Part shown: positions 42,372 through 52,335 of the stretch, one piece after another
Numbering within the stretch: the stretch's first letter is position 1
How the letters are laid out: each line of letters opens with the position of its first letter
NCBI RefSeq assembly: GCF_013328815.1
Contig: NZ_JABUHN010000007.1
Coordinates: 124,001 to 188,000, forward strand
Direction: 5' to 3'
Length of the DNA stretch: 64,000 nucleotides
From: Tabrizicola fusiformis
Lineage (GTDB): Bacteria; Pseudomonadota; Alphaproteobacteria; Rhodobacterales; Rhodobacteraceae
Program-made: the position numbers and the translations under genes
Notes under the pieces: model-generated
Databases searched by the model: none
What the model saw: only the letters and a program-made list of their open reading frames with translations
What the model was told of the DNA's origin: nothing

Positions 42372-43778
42372 ATGACCGCTCGGACTCTCTATGACAAGAT
42401 CTGGGACGACCACGTTGTCCATCAGGCCGAGGATGGCACCTGCCTCCTCTATATCGACCGCCATCTGGTGCATGAGGTGACCAGTCCGCAAGCCTTTGAA
42501 GGGCTGCGGATGACGGGCCGCAAGGTGCGGGCGCCGGAAAAGACCATCGCGGTGCCGGACCACAACGTGCCCACGACGCTGGACCGCGCCAATGCCGCGA
42601 CCATGACCGAGGAAAGCCGGGTTCAGGTGGCGGCGCTGGACAAGAATGCCAAGGACTTCGGCATCAACTATTATCCGGTGTCGGATGTCCGTCAGGGCAT
42701 CGTGCATATCGTCGGCCCCGAGCAGGGTTGGACACTGCCGGGCATGACGGTGGTTTGCGGTGACAGCCATACCGCCACCCATGGCGCCTTCGGCTCGCTG
42801 GCCCACGGGATCGGCACGTCGGAGGTGGAGCATGTGCTGGCGACCCAGACGCTGATCCAGCGCAAGGGCAAGAACATGAAGGTCGAGATCACCGGCAGCT
42901 TGCGCCCCGGGGTCACCGCCAAGGACATCACCCTGTCGGTCATCGGCGCCACCGGCACCGCGGGCGGCACCGGCTATGTCATCGAATATTGTGGTCAGGC
43001 GATCCGCGAGCTGTCGATGGAAGGCCGCATGACCGTCTGCAACATGGCGATCGAGGGCGGCGCCCGCGCCGGTCTGATCGCGCCGGATGAAAAGACCTTT
43101 GCCTATGTCATGGGCCGCCCGCACGCCCCGAAAGGGGCGAAGTGGGAGGCGGCGTTGGCCTATTGGAAGACGCTTTTCACCGATGAGGGCGCGCATTTCG
43201 ACAAGGTGGTGACGATCAAGGGCGAAGACATCGCCCCCGTCGTGACCTGGGGCACCAGCCCCGAGGATGTGCTGCCGATCACCGGCACGGTGCCCGCTCC
43301 GGCGGATTTCACCGGCGGCAAGGTCGAGGCGGCGCAACGCAGCCTTGACTATATGGGTCTGGTGCCGGGCATGAAGCTGACGGATATCAAGATTGATACC
43401 GTCTTCATCGGCTCTTGCACCAATGGCCGGATTGAAGACCTGCGTGCTGCCGCGGCGATCCTGAAGGGCAAGAAGATCAAGGACGGGATGCGCGCCATGG
43501 TCGTGCCCGGTTCGGGTCTGGTGCGGGCGCAGGCGGAAGAAGAGGGTCTGGCGCAGATATTCATCGACGCCGGGTTTGAATGGCGTCTGGCCGGTTGCTC
43601 GATGTGTCTGGCGATGAACCCCGACCAATTGGCGCCGGGGGAACGCTGTGCTGCCACCTCGAACCGCAATTTCGAGGGCCGTCAGGGCCGCGGGGGCCGC
43701 ACGCACCTCTTGTCGCCCGCGATGGCGGCGGCGGCGGCGATCACCGGCCACCTGACCGACGTGCGTGAGATGATGTGA
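42372..43778 (+). CDS. leuC: 3-isopropylmalate dehydratase large subunit
   Basis: LeuC with LeuD isomerises 2-isopropylmalate to 3-isopropylmalate in leucine biosynthesis. The [4Fe-4S] ligands are Cys349 (GSCTNGR), Cys409 and Cys412 ([10 protein letters not shown]). The 468-residue protein starts [18 protein letters not shown]. It is followed by a long hairpin and a glycosyltransferase gene before leuD. Confidence 0.97.
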   Translation: MTARTLYDKIWDDHVVHQAEDGTCLLYIDRHLVHEVTSPQAFEGLRMTGRKVRAPEKTIAVPDHNVPTTLDRANAATMTEESRVQVAALDKNAKDFGINYYPVSDVRQGIVHIVGPEQGWTLPGMTVVCGDSHTATHGAFGSLAHGIGTSEVEHVLATQTLIQRKGKNMKVEITGSLRPGVTAKDITLSVIGATGTAGGTGYVIEYCGQAIRELSMEGRMTVCNMAIEGGARAGLIAPDEKTFAYVMGRPHAPKGAKWEAALAYWKTLFTDEGAHFDKVVTIKGEDIAPVVTWGTSPEDVLPITGTVPAPADFTGGKVEAAQRSLDYMGLVPGMKLTDIKIDTVFIGSCTNGRIEDLRAAAAILKGKKIKDGMRAMVVPGSGLVRAQAEEEGLAQIFIDAGFEWRLAGCSMCLAMNPDQLAPGERCAATSNRNFEGRQGRGGRTHLLSPAMAAAAAITGHLTDVREMM

Positions 43779-43785
43779 CGATCCC

Positions 43786-43821
43786 GGCGGCGGCGGACCT
43801 GCGTGCAGGTCCGCCGCCGCC
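43786..43821 (+). terminator. Perfect 17-bp hairpin after leuC
   Basis: The arms at 43786-43802 and 43805-43821 (GGCGGCGGCGGACCTGC and its complement) pair without mismatch around a 2-nt loop, 7 bp after the leuC stop. Only TT follows, so it may act as an mRNA 3'-stabiliser or a weak terminator separating leuC from downstream genes. Confidence 0.65.
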
Positions 43822-43838
43822 TTGCCGAAGGCAAACCG

Positions 43839-45134
43839 ATGCAGCCGCGCCCCAAGGTTCTTGTCATCGCCGAAGCGGCCAACCCGCAATGGACTTCGGT
43901 CCCGCTGGTGGGCTGGTCGCTGACGGCTGCCCTGCGCGGGGTGGCGGATGTGCATCTGGTGACACAGGTGCGCAACCGCGATGCCATTGCCGCCGAAGGC
44001 TGGGTCGAAGGCGTGGATTTCACCGCCATCGATTCCGAGGCGCTGATGCGGCCTCTCTGGAAATTCGCCAGCCTGCTGCGGATGGGCGAGGGCAAGGGTT
44101 GGTCCACCCTGCAGGCGATTTCCTCCGCCAGCTATCCCTATTTCGAGCATCTGGTCTGGAAGCGCTTCGGCGCAGATATCCGAGCGGGCAAATATGACAT
44201 CGTGCATCGGTTGACGCCGCTGACGCCGACCGCCGTCAGCAGTCTGGCGAAGAAGTGCAAGGCGGCGGGCGTGCCCTTTGTGCTGGGTCCGCTGAATGGC
44301 GGGGTGCCCTGGCCCAACGGGTTTGACGCCGACCGGCGGCGCGAGCGGGAATGGCTGTCTTGTGTCCGGGGCGTCTACAAGGCGATGCCGGGGCGTGGGC
44401 GGATGCTGCGCGATGCGGCGGCGGTGATCACCGCCTCGGCCCATACCATGGGCGAGGTTCCGGCGCAGTATCGCGGCAAGACCGTCTATATCCCTGAAAA
44501 CGCCATTGATCCGGCGCGATTCAACCTGATCGCGCCGCAGGACGTGACCGGCCCGCTGCGCGCCGTCTTTGTCGGCCGTCTGGTGCCCTACAAAGGGCCC
44601 GAGATGCTGTTACAGGCGATGGCCCCCCTGTTGCGGCAGGGGCGGATGGTGCTGGACATCATCGGCGCGGGTCCGCTGGACGAACCTTTGCGCGCCATGG
44701 CGACCGATCTGCCCGGCGTCACCTTTCACGGCTGGCTGGACCACCGGGCGGTGCAGGCGGTTATGGCGCGGGCCAATCTGCTGACCTTTCCGTCGATCCG
44801 TGAGTTTGGCGGCGGCGTGGTGCTTGAGGCGATGGCGCTGGGGGTGGTGCCTGTGGTCTGCGACTATGCCGGGCCGGCCGAGTTGGTGACCCCGGAAACC
44901 GGCTTTGCCCTGCCCATCGGCAGCCGGGACCAGATCATTGCCCGCTTTCACGACAGGTTGGCGACGCTCTGCGATGACCCCACCGCTCTGCCCGCCATGG
45001 GCGCCGCCGCGCGCGCACTGATCGCCGACCGTTTCACCTGGGCCCGCAAGGCCGAACAGATCGCCGGGGTTTATGACTGGGTTCGCGGGCAATCGCGCGC
45101 GCGCCCGGACCCCTTTCTTCGCAATCCCACCTGA
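43839..45134 (+). CDS. Glycosyltransferase family 4 protein between leuC and leuD
   Basis: A 431-residue GT-B glycosyltransferase. The C-terminal nucleotide-sugar domain has [44 protein letters not shown] and the EX7E-like [15 protein letters not shown]. The acceptor and sugar are unknown; lipopolysaccharide or exopolysaccharide assembly is likely. The ATG at 43839 is preceded by GAAGG. Its insertion between leuC and leuD, which usually adjoin or are separated only by small genes, is unusual. Confidence 0.88.
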   Translation: MQPRPKVLVIAEAANPQWTSVPLVGWSLTAALRGVADVHLVTQVRNRDAIAAEGWVEGVDFTAIDSEALMRPLWKFASLLRMGEGKGWSTLQAISSASYPYFEHLVWKRFGADIRAGKYDIVHRLTPLTPTAVSSLAKKCKAAGVPFVLGPLNGGVPWPNGFDADRRREREWLSCVRGVYKAMPGRGRMLRDAAAVITASAHTMGEVPAQYRGKTVYIPENAIDPARFNLIAPQDVTGPLRAVFVGRLVPYKGPEMLLQAMAPLLRQGRMVLDIIGAGPLDEPLRAMATDLPGVTFHGWLDHRAVQAVMARANLLTFPSIREFGGGVVLEAMALGVVPVVCDYAGPAELVTPETGFALPIGSRDQIIARFHDRLATLCDDPTALPAMGAAARALIADRFTWARKAEQIAGVYDWVRGQSRARPDPFLRNPT

Positions 45135-45171
45135 CATCCGCCCCCTGAGGCGCTCTACCGAAAGGCCCAAC

Positions 45172-45777
45172 ATGGACAAGTTCACCACCCTGACCGGCAT
45201 CGCGGCCCCCATGCCGCTGGTCAATATCGACACCGACATGATCATTCCCAAGCAGTTCCTGAAGACCATTCAGCGTTCCGGCCTTGGCAAGAACCTGTTC
45301 GACGAGATGCGTTATACCCAGGACGGGCAGGAGATTGCCGATTTCGTGCTGAACCAGCCCGCCTATCGCAAGGCGGAAATCATCGTGGCCGGTGACAATT
45401 TCGGCTGTGGCTCGTCGCGCGAACATGCGCCTTGGGCGCTGTTGGATTTCGGCATCCGCTGCGTGATTTCCACCAGCTTTGCCGACATCTTCTTCAACAA
45501 CTGCTTCAAGAACGGCATCCTGCCGATCGTGCTGCCCGCCGATGTGGTCGAGGTGCTGATGGCCGATGCGCGCAAGGGCGCCAATGCCCGCATGACCGTG
45601 GATCTTGAGGCGCAGACCGTCACCACTTCGGACGGTCAGGTCTTTGGCTTTGAGGTGGACAGCCACCGCAAGCATTGCCTGCTGAACGGGCTGGACGATA
45701 TCGGCCTGACGCTTGAGAAGGTTGCCGCCATCGACAGCTTTGAAACCCGCTATGCGGCGCAGCATCCGTGGTCCTGA
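45172..45777 (+). CDS. leuD: 3-isopropylmalate dehydratase small subunit
   Basis: LeuD is the substrate-specificity partner of LeuC. The 201-residue protein has [34 protein letters not shown] and [17 protein letters not shown], which are the family hallmarks. The ATG at 45172 has AAAGG upstream. A terminator follows at 45816. Confidence 0.97.
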   Translation: MDKFTTLTGIAAPMPLVNIDTDMIIPKQFLKTIQRSGLGKNLFDEMRYTQDGQEIADFVLNQPAYRKAEIIVAGDNFGCGSSREHAPWALLDFGIRCVISTSFADIFFNNCFKNGILPIVLPADVVEVLMADARKGANARMTVDLEAQTVTTSDGQVFGFEVDSHRKHCLLNGLDDIGLTLEKVAAIDSFETRYAAQHPWS

Positions 45778-45815
45778 GCCTCTTGGGGTTCGGCACAGTT
45801 TGAACACAAGATATG

Positions 45816-45840
45816 GGCCGCCCGCCGGGGCGGCCTTTTT
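45816..45840 (+). terminator. Intrinsic terminator of leuD
   Basis: GGCCGCCC (45816-45823) pairs with GGGCGGCC (45828-45835), with a 4-nt loop and TTTTT directly after. Confidence 0.9.
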
Positions 45841-46047
45841 CTTGCCGCCAGTTTGATGCAATCCGGCGACACATTGCCCCTGAAATCGCCCAAGTGATTG
45901 AGTTCCCTTAACCAGATCGTTGCGGGGACCGGCGAAAGAAGGCACAAATTGGGCAAGATTGAGGCAATCCGCCACAAAGTGCGGGAAATCGTCGGAACAA
46001 GGGCCTGGCGTCGCATCAGGTCCGTCCGGTTCAAAGGTGGGCAGGCA

Positions 46048-46887
46048 GTGATCTCACGGCTGACAAGCGCATTGGTGCGCGCGATTCTGGTGATGGTGCT
46101 GGTCGCCACGCCCTCGGCCTTGCTGCCGGGCATGACCGCCGACACCAAGCAGATGGTGGCGCTGGTGGCCCTGTTTGCCGGGGTGCTGACCTTTGTGGAA
46201 TATAACGCCACCTACCCCAGCCTGGTCGAATTCCGCGACGCGCCGCCCTTCAACCGCATTCGCTTCGTGATGCTGTTTGCCACGGTGTTCTGCCTTTCGG
46301 CGATTCTGCGCAATGGAACCGCCCCCTCGACCCTGACCCAGTTGATCGAGGCGGTGGGCACGCTGATCGGGTTGTCGATGGATTTCCCCTATAGCCCCGT
46401 CCGGCTTGCCACGCTGATGCTGCGCGACGACGCCCCCGCTGCACAGGTCGAAATGGTGCGCACGGCGGCAGGCATGGCCTATCTTATCTCTCTTGTCTCG
46501 CTGGCGGTTTTTGTCGTGCTGATGCGGGCCGGACGCTGGCCGGGGCGGGAGACCGCCTTCAACGTCTGGGTGAACCTGCCGACCTTCGACCCCACCGCAG
46601 GCCCTGATATCGTGCGCCGCCTGACGCGCGATGCCCGCATTAACCTCGCGTTAGGGTTTCTTCTGCCATTCCTGTCGCCAGCGATGGTGAAGATTTCGTC
46701 AAGCGGGTTCGAGCCGATGACCCTGTCTTCGCCGCAAACCCTGATCTGGACGATGACGGCATGGGCCTTCCTTCCCGCCTCTCTTTTCATGCGCGGCATC
46801 GCCATGGGCCGGGTCGCCGACATGATCCGCGAGACGCGGCGGCAAAACCGCAGCAACGAGGCCAAGGCGCGCTACGCGCCGGCCTGA
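46048..46887 (+). CDS. Conserved hypothetical membrane protein
   Basis: About 279 residues from a GTG start at 46048, chosen because AGGTGG lies 8 bases upstream and the protein then begins just before the first membrane helix. The frame stays open further upstream to a TTG at 45898, which would add a basic 50-residue segment. There are about six hydrophobic helices. I do not recognise the family. It lies between leuD and leuB with an endonuclease-like gene; the order is probably conserved in relatives. Confidence 0.6.
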   Translation: MISRLTSALVRAILVMVLVATPSALLPGMTADTKQMVALVALFAGVLTFVEYNATYPSLVEFRDAPPFNRIRFVMLFATVFCLSAILRNGTAPSTLTQLIEAVGTLIGLSMDFPYSPVRLATLMLRDDAPAAQVEMVRTAAGMAYLISLVSLAVFVVLMRAGRWPGRETAFNVWVNLPTFDPTAGPDIVRRLTRDARINLALGFLLPFLSPAMVKISSSGFEPMTLSSPQTLIWTMTAWAFLPASLFMRGIAMGRVADMIRETRRQNRSNEAKARYAPA

Positions 46888-46892
46888 TTCTT

Positions 46893-47918
46893 GTGTTCAT
46901 CTGGCTGGGCGGGGCGGCTTTTGCCGATCCGCTGCGGCTTGCCTTCTGGAATGCCGATCTTTCGGCGCCCGGGCCGGGGCTGATGCTGCAACGGCTCTTG
47001 CGCGGCGGGCCCGAGGTGGAGGCCGTGGTTGCCGTGATCGTCGCGCTGGATGCCGATGTGCTGGTTCTGGGCGGCCTTGACCATGATCTGCGGGGCGACG
47101 GTCTGGCGGCGCTTGAGGTGCGGCTGGCCCGCGCCGGGGCGCCCTACCCCCACCGGATTGCCCTGCGGCCAAACAGCGGCGTGGCGACGGGCCTTGACCT
47201 TGACGGCAACGGCAAGCGTGGAGAGCCGCGTGATGCGCAGGGCTATGGCCGCTTCGCGGGCGAAGGGGCGCTGGCCGTGCTGTCGCGCCTGCCGCTGGGG
47301 GCGGCGGTGGATTACTCGGGGTTTCTCTGGGCCGATCTGCCGGGCAACCTGATGCCGCCCGGCCCGCCCGAGGTGCGGGCGGCGCAGCGGCTGTCCAGTG
47401 GCGGTCACTGGGCCGTTCCGGTGCGTTTGCCGGACGGGGGCACCCTGACGCTCTTGACCTTTTATACCACGCCGCCAGTGTTTGACGGCGCGGAAGACCG
47501 CAACGGTCGGCGCAACCATGACGAGGCCGCGTTCTGGCTGCGGCTGCTGGCGGGAGAATTGCCCTTTGCGGTGCCTGCGGCGCCGCTGGCGGTGATCGGG
47601 CAGCCCAATCTGGACCCCGCCGATGGCGAAGGGAGGCGGGGGGCGATTGCCGCCCTGATGCACCATCCCGCGCTGCAAGACCCCGCACCCCGGGGCACGG
47701 CCGGGCGCAGCGACCCGGGCCAAAGCGGCGACCCCGCGCTGGATACCGCGCTTTATGACGGGCTGGGCGGGCTGCGGGTGGATATGATCCTGCCCTCGGC
47801 CGATCTCACGCTGACAGGCGCCGGTGTGCTGTGGCCCCCCGACACCGATCCGCTGACCGCCGCCCTGCAAGCGGCCTCGCGCCACCACCCGATCTGGGTG
47901 GATATCGCCCTGCCCTAA
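46893..47918 (+). CDS. Endonuclease/exonuclease/phosphatase-fold protein, probably exported
   Basis: A protein of about 342 residues related to the exonuclease-endonuclease-phosphatase superfamily: FWNADLSAPGPGLMLQRL at the start, VIVALDADVLVLGGLDHD, EDRNGRRNHDEAAFWLRLL, VIGQPNLDP and the end VDMILPSADL. A hydrophobic FIWLGGAAFA segment at the N-terminus suggests export. The start is uncertain: GTG 46893 is used here, but it leaves a short signal, and an ATG at 46761 overlapping the previous gene is the only longer standard option. Some catalytic residues look replaced (Asn/Asp in place of the DNA-binding His). Confidence 0.65.
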   Translation: MFIWLGGAAFADPLRLAFWNADLSAPGPGLMLQRLLRGGPEVEAVVAVIVALDADVLVLGGLDHDLRGDGLAALEVRLARAGAPYPHRIALRPNSGVATGLDLDGNGKRGEPRDAQGYGRFAGEGALAVLSRLPLGAAVDYSGFLWADLPGNLMPPGPPEVRAAQRLSSGGHWAVPVRLPDGGTLTLLTFYTTPPVFDGAEDRNGRRNHDEAAFWLRLLAGELPFAVPAAPLAVIGQPNLDPADGEGRRGAIAALMHHPALQDPAPRGTAGRSDPGQSGDPALDTALYDGLGGLRVDMILPSADLTLTGAGVLWPPDTDPLTAALQAASRHHPIWVDIALP

Positions 47919-48002
47919 CCCCACCAAACCATAGCGCCGCTTGACCCCGGGCGGTGCTTTGGCTAGGCCCCAGCGCAACCCAGTTCAGAGCGGAGCCGCA
48001 AC

Positions 48003-49109
48003 ATGGCCAATCCTTCCCTCCTGATCCTTGCCGGCGACGGCATCGGCCCCGAAGTCATGGCCGAAGTGAAAAAGATCATCGCCTGGATGGGCGACAAGCG
48101 CGGCGTCGCCTTTGACGTCAGCGAAGGTCTTGTCGGCGGCTGCTCGTATGATGCGCATGGCACGCCGCTGACCGATGCCACCATGGCCAAAGCGCAAGAG
48201 GTGGATGCGGTGCTGCTGGGCGCCGTGGGCGGGCCGAAATACGACAAGCTGGATTTCAGCGTGAAACCCGAGCGCGGCCTGCTGCGCCTGCGCAAGGAAA
48301 TGGACCTGTTCTCCAACCTGCGCCCGGCCCAGTGCTTTGACGCGCTGGCAGATTTCTCGTCGCTGAAAAAGGATGTGGTGGCGGGCCTCGACATCGTCAT
48401 CGTGCGCGAACTGACCTCGGGCGTCTATTTCGGCGAACCGCGCGGGATTTTTGTTGAGGGCAATGAGCGTGTGGGCATCAACACCCAGCGCTACACCGAA
48501 AGCGAGATCGCCCGCGTTGCACGCTCGGCCTTCGAGCTGGCCCGCAAGCGCAACAACAAGGTCTGCTCGATGGAGAAGGCCAATGTCATGGAATCGGGCA
48601 TCCTGTGGCGCGACGTGGTGCAGGAAATCCACGACAAGGAATACCCCGATGTCGAATTGTCGCATATGTATGCCGACGCGGGTGCGATGCAGCTTTGCCG
48701 TTGGCCCAAGCAGTTCGACGTGATCGTCACCGACAACCTTTTTGGCGACCTCTTGTCGGATATGGCGGCAATGCTGACCGGATCGCTGGGTATGCTGCCC
48801 TCGGCCAGCCTCGGCCTGCCGCAAGCCAATGGCCGCCCGAAGGCGCTGTATGAGCCGGTCCACGGCTCGGCCCCCGATATTGCCGGTCAGGGCAAGGCCA
48901 ATCCGATCGCCTGCATCCTCAGCTTTGCGATGGCGCTGCGCTATTCCTTCGATCTGGGCGACGAGGCGACCCGCGTCGAAAAGGCCGTGGAAAAGGTGCT
49001 GGCCGACGGCGTGCGCACCGCCGATCTGATGGGCCCCGAAGGCGGCACCCCGGTTTCGACCAGCCAGATGGGCGATGCTGTGATCGCCGCGCTGAACGCC
49101 AGCCTCTGA
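48003..49109 (+). CDS. leuB: 3-isopropylmalate dehydrogenase
   Basis: LeuB oxidises and decarboxylates 3-isopropylmalate with NAD+. The 368-residue protein has [16 protein letters not shown] at the start, [36 protein letters not shown] and the metal/NAD segment [36 protein letters not shown] precedes the ATG. Together with leuC and leuD it gives most of the leucine branch. Confidence 0.97.
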   Translation: MANPSLLILAGDGIGPEVMAEVKKIIAWMGDKRGVAFDVSEGLVGGCSYDAHGTPLTDATMAKAQEVDAVLLGAVGGPKYDKLDFSVKPERGLLRLRKEMDLFSNLRPAQCFDALADFSSLKKDVVAGLDIVIVRELTSGVYFGEPRGIFVEGNERVGINTQRYTESEIARVARSAFELARKRNNKVCSMEKANVMESGILWRDVVQEIHDKEYPDVELSHMYADAGAMQLCRWPKQFDVIVTDNLFGDLLSDMAAMLTGSLGMLPSASLGLPQANGRPKALYEPVHGSAPDIAGQGKANPIACILSFAMALRYSFDLGDEATRVEKAVEKVLADGVRTADLMGPEGGTPVSTSQMGDAVIAALNASL

Positions 49110-49127
49110 TCTCTGCGAAAGCAGCGG

Positions 49128-49154
49128 AAAGCGGCCCTTTCGGGGCCGCTTTTT
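49128..49154 (+). terminator. Intrinsic terminator of leuB
   Basis: AAAGCGGCCC (49128-49137) pairs with GGGCCGCTTT (49143-49152), with a 5-nt loop and a short T-run extending to 49154. Confidence 0.88.
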
Positions 49155-49238
49155 CATTTTCTGCGCTAGCGCGGATTGAGCCTTGGCCGCCGATCTGGCA
49201 TGAACCCGTTAGCGCGAACACCCCCAAGGACCGTCCCC

Positions 49239-50204
49239 ATGGCCAGCCATACTGTCAAGGGCGCCGCCCTGTCGCTTGCCGCCTTTGCGCTTTACGCCAC
49301 GCATGACGTGGTGGTGAAGTTTCTGGGCGCCAGCTACAGCCCGTTCCAGACCATCTTCTTTGCCGGGCTGCTGACCTTTCCCTTGGTTTCGGTGATGCTT
49401 TTGACCGACCGCAGCGGCGGCACGCTGATCCCGGCGCATCCGGGCTGGTCGATCTTGCGGACGGTGACGGCGGTGCTGAACGGGATCGCGGGATTCTATG
49501 CCTTTTCGATGCTGCCGCTGGCGCAATGCTATGCGATTTTCTTTGCCATGCCGCTGATGATCACCCTGCTGGCCATCCCGATTCTGGGCGAAAAGGTTGG
49601 CGCGCGGCGGGGTATCGCGGTGGCGGTCGGGCTTGTCGGCGTCGGCATCGTGCTTCGGCCTGGGGATGTGGACCTGAACCTTGGCCATCTGGCGGCGCTG
49701 TCGGCGGCGCTGATGGGGGCGATGACCTCGGTCATCGTGCGCAAGATCGGCCATGCCGAGCGGGCGGTGGTGCTGATGCTCTACCCGATGATGGGCAATT
49801 TCGTGGTCATGGCGCTGGCCCTGCCCTTCGTCTACCGCCCGATGCCGATCGAACATCTGGGGCTTCTGGCAGTGATGGCCAGCCTTGGCCTTGTCGCGGG
49901 CCTCTTGATCATCATGGCCTACCGGCTGGCGCCCGCAGTAATCGTGGCGCCGATGCAATATTCGCAAATCCTCTGGGCTGCCGTCTTTGGGTCGCTGCTG
50001 TTCGGCGAAGAGATTGACCTGTGGACCGGAATAGGGGCCGCGGTGATCATCGCCTCGGGCATTTACATCGTGCTGCGCGAGGGCACGCCGCGGGTGTCCG
50101 AGAATCGCCCGGTTCTGGAAACCCGTTCCCGCTTTGACGGCGGCAGCTTTCCCCGGATCAGCCTGTGGATGCGCTTTTTCGACCGCCGCAAAGGCGTGGA
50201 ATGA
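49239..50204 (+). CDS. DMT-superfamily (EamA) transporter
   Basis: A 321-residue inner-membrane protein with ten hydrophobic helices in two EamA repeats (about residues 10-140 and 150-285), followed by a hydrophilic tail of about 35 residues. The start at 49239 has AAGGA upstream. The first half keeps ATHDVVVKFLG and FYAFSMLPLAQCYAI, the second the APMQYSQILWAAVFGSLLFGE motif. The exported metabolite is unknown. It is the last gene before tRNA-Pro. Confidence 0.85.
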   Translation: MASHTVKGAALSLAAFALYATHDVVVKFLGASYSPFQTIFFAGLLTFPLVSVMLLTDRSGGTLIPAHPGWSILRTVTAVLNGIAGFYAFSMLPLAQCYAIFFAMPLMITLLAIPILGEKVGARRGIAVAVGLVGVGIVLRPGDVDLNLGHLAALSAALMGAMTSVIVRKIGHAERAVVLMLYPMMGNFVVMALALPFVYRPMPIEHLGLLAVMASLGLVAGLLIIMAYRLAPAVIVAPMQYSQILWAAVFGSLLFGEEIDLWTGIGAAVIIASGIYIVLREGTPRVSENRPVLETRSRFDGGSFPRISLWMRFFDRRKGVE

Positions 50205-50260
50205 ATCTGCCGCAGCCCCTTGCAAATCGCTGCGCGGCAGAGTAACCCCCACCGCACGGT

Positions 50261-50337
50261 CGGAGCGTAGCGCAGTCTGGTAGCGCACCTGCTTCGGGAG
50301 CAGGGGGTCGGAGGTTCGAATCCTCTCGCTCCGACCA
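50261..50337 (+). tRNA. tRNA-Pro(CGG)
   Basis: A 77-nt cloverleaf with encoded CCA. The acceptor stem CGGAGCG pairs with CGCTCCG, the anticodon stem CCTGC/GCAGG encloses TTCGGGA with anticodon CGG (codon CCG), and the T-arm is GGAGG-TTCGAAT-CCTCT. CCG is a common codon in such GC-rich genomes. No duplicated tRNA 3' end was noticed downstream, so I see no integration scar. Confidence 0.95.
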
Positions 50338-50434
50338 ATTTCCCGCATTTTATGAATGATGCGCGATGCCTGCCGGCAAGGCACGGTTTCCCCTTCCTGT
50401 CGGCGGCATCAGGGCTCCACAAACTTCCGGCAAT

Positions 50435-50448
50435 TTGCTGCGGCGCAA
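50435..50448 (+). promoter_or_regulatory. NNR-box-like site upstream of the membrane protein/DUF2249/DUF59 operon
   Basis: TTGCT-GCGG-CGCAA differs from TTGCG-N4-CGCAA at one base. Its centre is 60 bp before the ATG at 50502, in the same range as the perfect sites of nirK and pseudoazurin. It suggests NnrR control of this operon, but it remains a single-site match. Confidence 0.45.
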
Positions 50449-50501
50449 AGAGGGCGGTTCGGCCTTGGCCCATGCTGCCCGAAATCAAGCGGGGTTCACG
50501 G

Positions 50502-51845
50502 ATGCCTGGCAAACAGCTTTCCCGTTGGACGATGGCGTGGTTCGCCAGTGCCATCCTTTTCCTGATTGCCGCTCTGGGTCTGATGGTGGCCGGGGCGGCG
50601 GGGCCCGCGCATTGGGAAAATGGCCGGGCGCTGGCGGTGGTTCATCTTTTTGCGCTGGGATGGCTGGGGCAGATGATGCTGGGGGCGCTGTTGCAGTTCG
50701 CGCCGGTGCTGGTGGCGCGGCCGCTGGCGCTGCCGGCACTGGCCCTGCCCGCATTGCTGATGTCAACGCTTGGCGTGCTGCTGCTGGCGGCGGGGTTTCT
50801 GGCGCTGGACGGCTGGGAGGGCGGTATCCTGCTGCTGGAGGCCGGGCCGGTCTTGCTTGCCGGGGCATTTGCCTGTGGCGGGGCGATGCTGGGCGGCACG
50901 TTGGTGGCAGCGGGTGGCTGGCGCGGGTCAGAGGCACGGGTGGTGCTGGCGGGGCTTGCGGGGCTGGTGCTGGTCTGGGCCAGCGGCGCCGGGATGGTGC
51001 TTGACCTGACGGGCAACGGGCCGGGGCAACTGATCGAGGCGCTGCCCCTGCATGTCGCGGTGGGGGTCGGGGGCTGGCTTGGCCTCGCGGCCTTTGGTGT
51101 GAGCTACAAGCTCTTTGCGATGTTCCTGCTCGCGCCCGATGGCGACAGCGCACAACGCCGCGCCGGGTTTGTGCTGGCCCTTGTTGCGCTGTCGCTTGTC
51201 CTTGGCGGGCTGACCGCGGTTCTGACGGCGCTGTCCGCACGGCTGGCCGTGATCGGTGTGGCCGTTGCCGCACTGGCGGCGGCGGTGCTTTACCTTGCCG
51301 ATATCCGCCGTCTGTGGACAATCCGGAGGCGCCCGCAGCCCGAGGTCAACATGCAGATGTCGCGCGCCGCACTGGCTTTTCTGGTGCTGGTCTGCGGCCT
51401 GCTGCCCTTTGCCGCCGCATGGGGCGGCCGCTGGGCCGAGGCGGCGGTCTTTGCCGCGCTGGTCGGCTGGCTTTCGACACTGACCCTGGCGCAGATGATC
51501 AAGATCGTCAGCTTTCTAACATGGATTCAGTATTTCGCCCCCCGGATCGGCAAGGCCAAGGTGCCGGTGGTTCAGGATCTGACCAATGCAGGCGCCGCCC
51601 GGCGCTGGCTGTGGCTGTGGACGCTGGGTGCGCTCTGCGGCACCATGGCCCTGCTGGCGGAAATGCCGCTGCTGTTCCGTCTGGCCAGCCTTGCGTTGCT
51701 GGCTGCCGCAATCGGCCTTGCGGCGGAAGCGGTGGCCATCCGCCGCCTGTCGCATCTTTCGCCCGACGCGCGCCCGACAAGGGTGCCCGTCATCCTGCCC
51801 CCACTTGCCGAACGGAGACCCCGGAATGACCCCATGCAAGCTTGA
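50502..51845 (+). CDS. Polytopic membrane protein of the nitrite/NO cluster
   Basis: A 447-residue protein with about twelve hydrophobic helices. Two internal segments look alike: VVHLFALGWLGQMMLGALLQ (His48) and LHVAVGVGGWLGLAAFGVSY (His184), each a His followed by Gly-rich helix turns, reminiscent of heme-binding helices in NnrS and heme-copper oxidase-like proteins. No oxidase catalytic set is complete. The start is 50502; 50472 is an alternative. It overlaps the DUF2249 gene by 20 bp and is downstream of an NNR-like box. The function is unknown. Confidence 0.7.
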   Translation: MPGKQLSRWTMAWFASAILFLIAALGLMVAGAAGPAHWENGRALAVVHLFALGWLGQMMLGALLQFAPVLVARPLALPALALPALLMSTLGVLLLAAGFLALDGWEGGILLLEAGPVLLAGAFACGGAMLGGTLVAAGGWRGSEARVVLAGLAGLVLVWASGAGMVLDLTGNGPGQLIEALPLHVAVGVGGWLGLAAFGVSYKLFAMFLLAPDGDSAQRRAGFVLALVALSLVLGGLTAVLTALSARLAVIGVAVAALAAAVLYLADIRRLWTIRRRPQPEVNMQMSRAALAFLVLVCGLLPFAAAWGGRWAEAAVFAALVGWLSTLTLAQMIKIVSFLTWIQYFAPRIGKAKVPVVQDLTNAGAARRWLWLWTLGALCGTMALLAEMPLLFRLASLALLAAAIGLAAEAVAIRRLSHLSPDARPTRVPVILPPLAERRPRNDPMQA

Positions 51846-52335
51846 CGTGCGCCCTCTTCTTGCCCGCGGGGAAGAACCCTTTGCCGCCATCATGTCGGCT
51901 GTCGATGCGCTTGCGCCCGGCCAGCCGCTGTGCCTGATCGCGCCATTCCGGCCGGTGCCGCTGTTCAACGTGATGTCCAACCGCGGATTCGCCTGCAGCG
52001 ACCGCGCACTTGAGGGCGGCGACTGGGAGGTGATCTTTACCCCCGTCAGCGCCGTCGAACCGGGCCTTGCGCCTGGAAGCGCCAGCGCCGCCGCCTTCTG
52101 GCCGGAACCGGCCGAAGTGCTGGACCTGACCGGCCTTGCCCCGCCCGAGCCGATGGTGCGCATCCTCGAAACGCTTGAGGCGATGGAACCGGGGGCGGTG
52201 CTGTTCGCGCTGCTGGACCGCGAGCCGATGTTCCTGTTCCCCGAACTGGCGCAGCGCGGCCATGAATGGGCCGGCAACCTTGCCGCAGATGGCACGTGCT
52301 ACCGGCTGCTGGCGCGGAGGGGTGGCGATGACTGA
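51826..52335 (+). CDS. Tandem DUF2249 protein
   Basis: A 169-residue cytoplasmic protein made of two DUF2249 domains: residues about 5-75 (LDVRPLLARGEEPFAAIM ... GDWEVIFTP) and about 88-165 (LDLTGLAPPEPMVRILETLEAMEPG ... CYRLLARRG). DUF2249 domains are small TusA-like folds often linked to hemerythrin or NO-response genes. No conserved Cys of the sulfur-carrier type is seen at the TusA position. It overlaps both neighbours. Confidence 0.8.
   Translation: MTPCKLDVRPLLARGEEPFAAIMSAVDALAPGQPLCLIAPFRPVPLFNVMSNRGFACSDRALEGGDWEVIFTPVSAVEPGLAPGSASAAAFWPEPAEVLDLTGLAPPEPMVRILETLEAMEPGAVLFALLDREPMFLFPELAQRGHEWAGNLAADGTCYRLLARRGGDD

Noticed and set aside
42252-44444. 730-codon open frame antisense to leuC and the glycosyltransferase
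   Set aside because: It spans two well-supported genes and the hairpin between them; composition is typical of a GC-driven shadow frame.
50261-50337. tRNA-Pro as integration site of a genomic island carrying the nir cluster
   Set aside because: No integrase gene is seen and I noticed no repeated tRNA 3' end downstream; base composition of the nir genes is like the rest.
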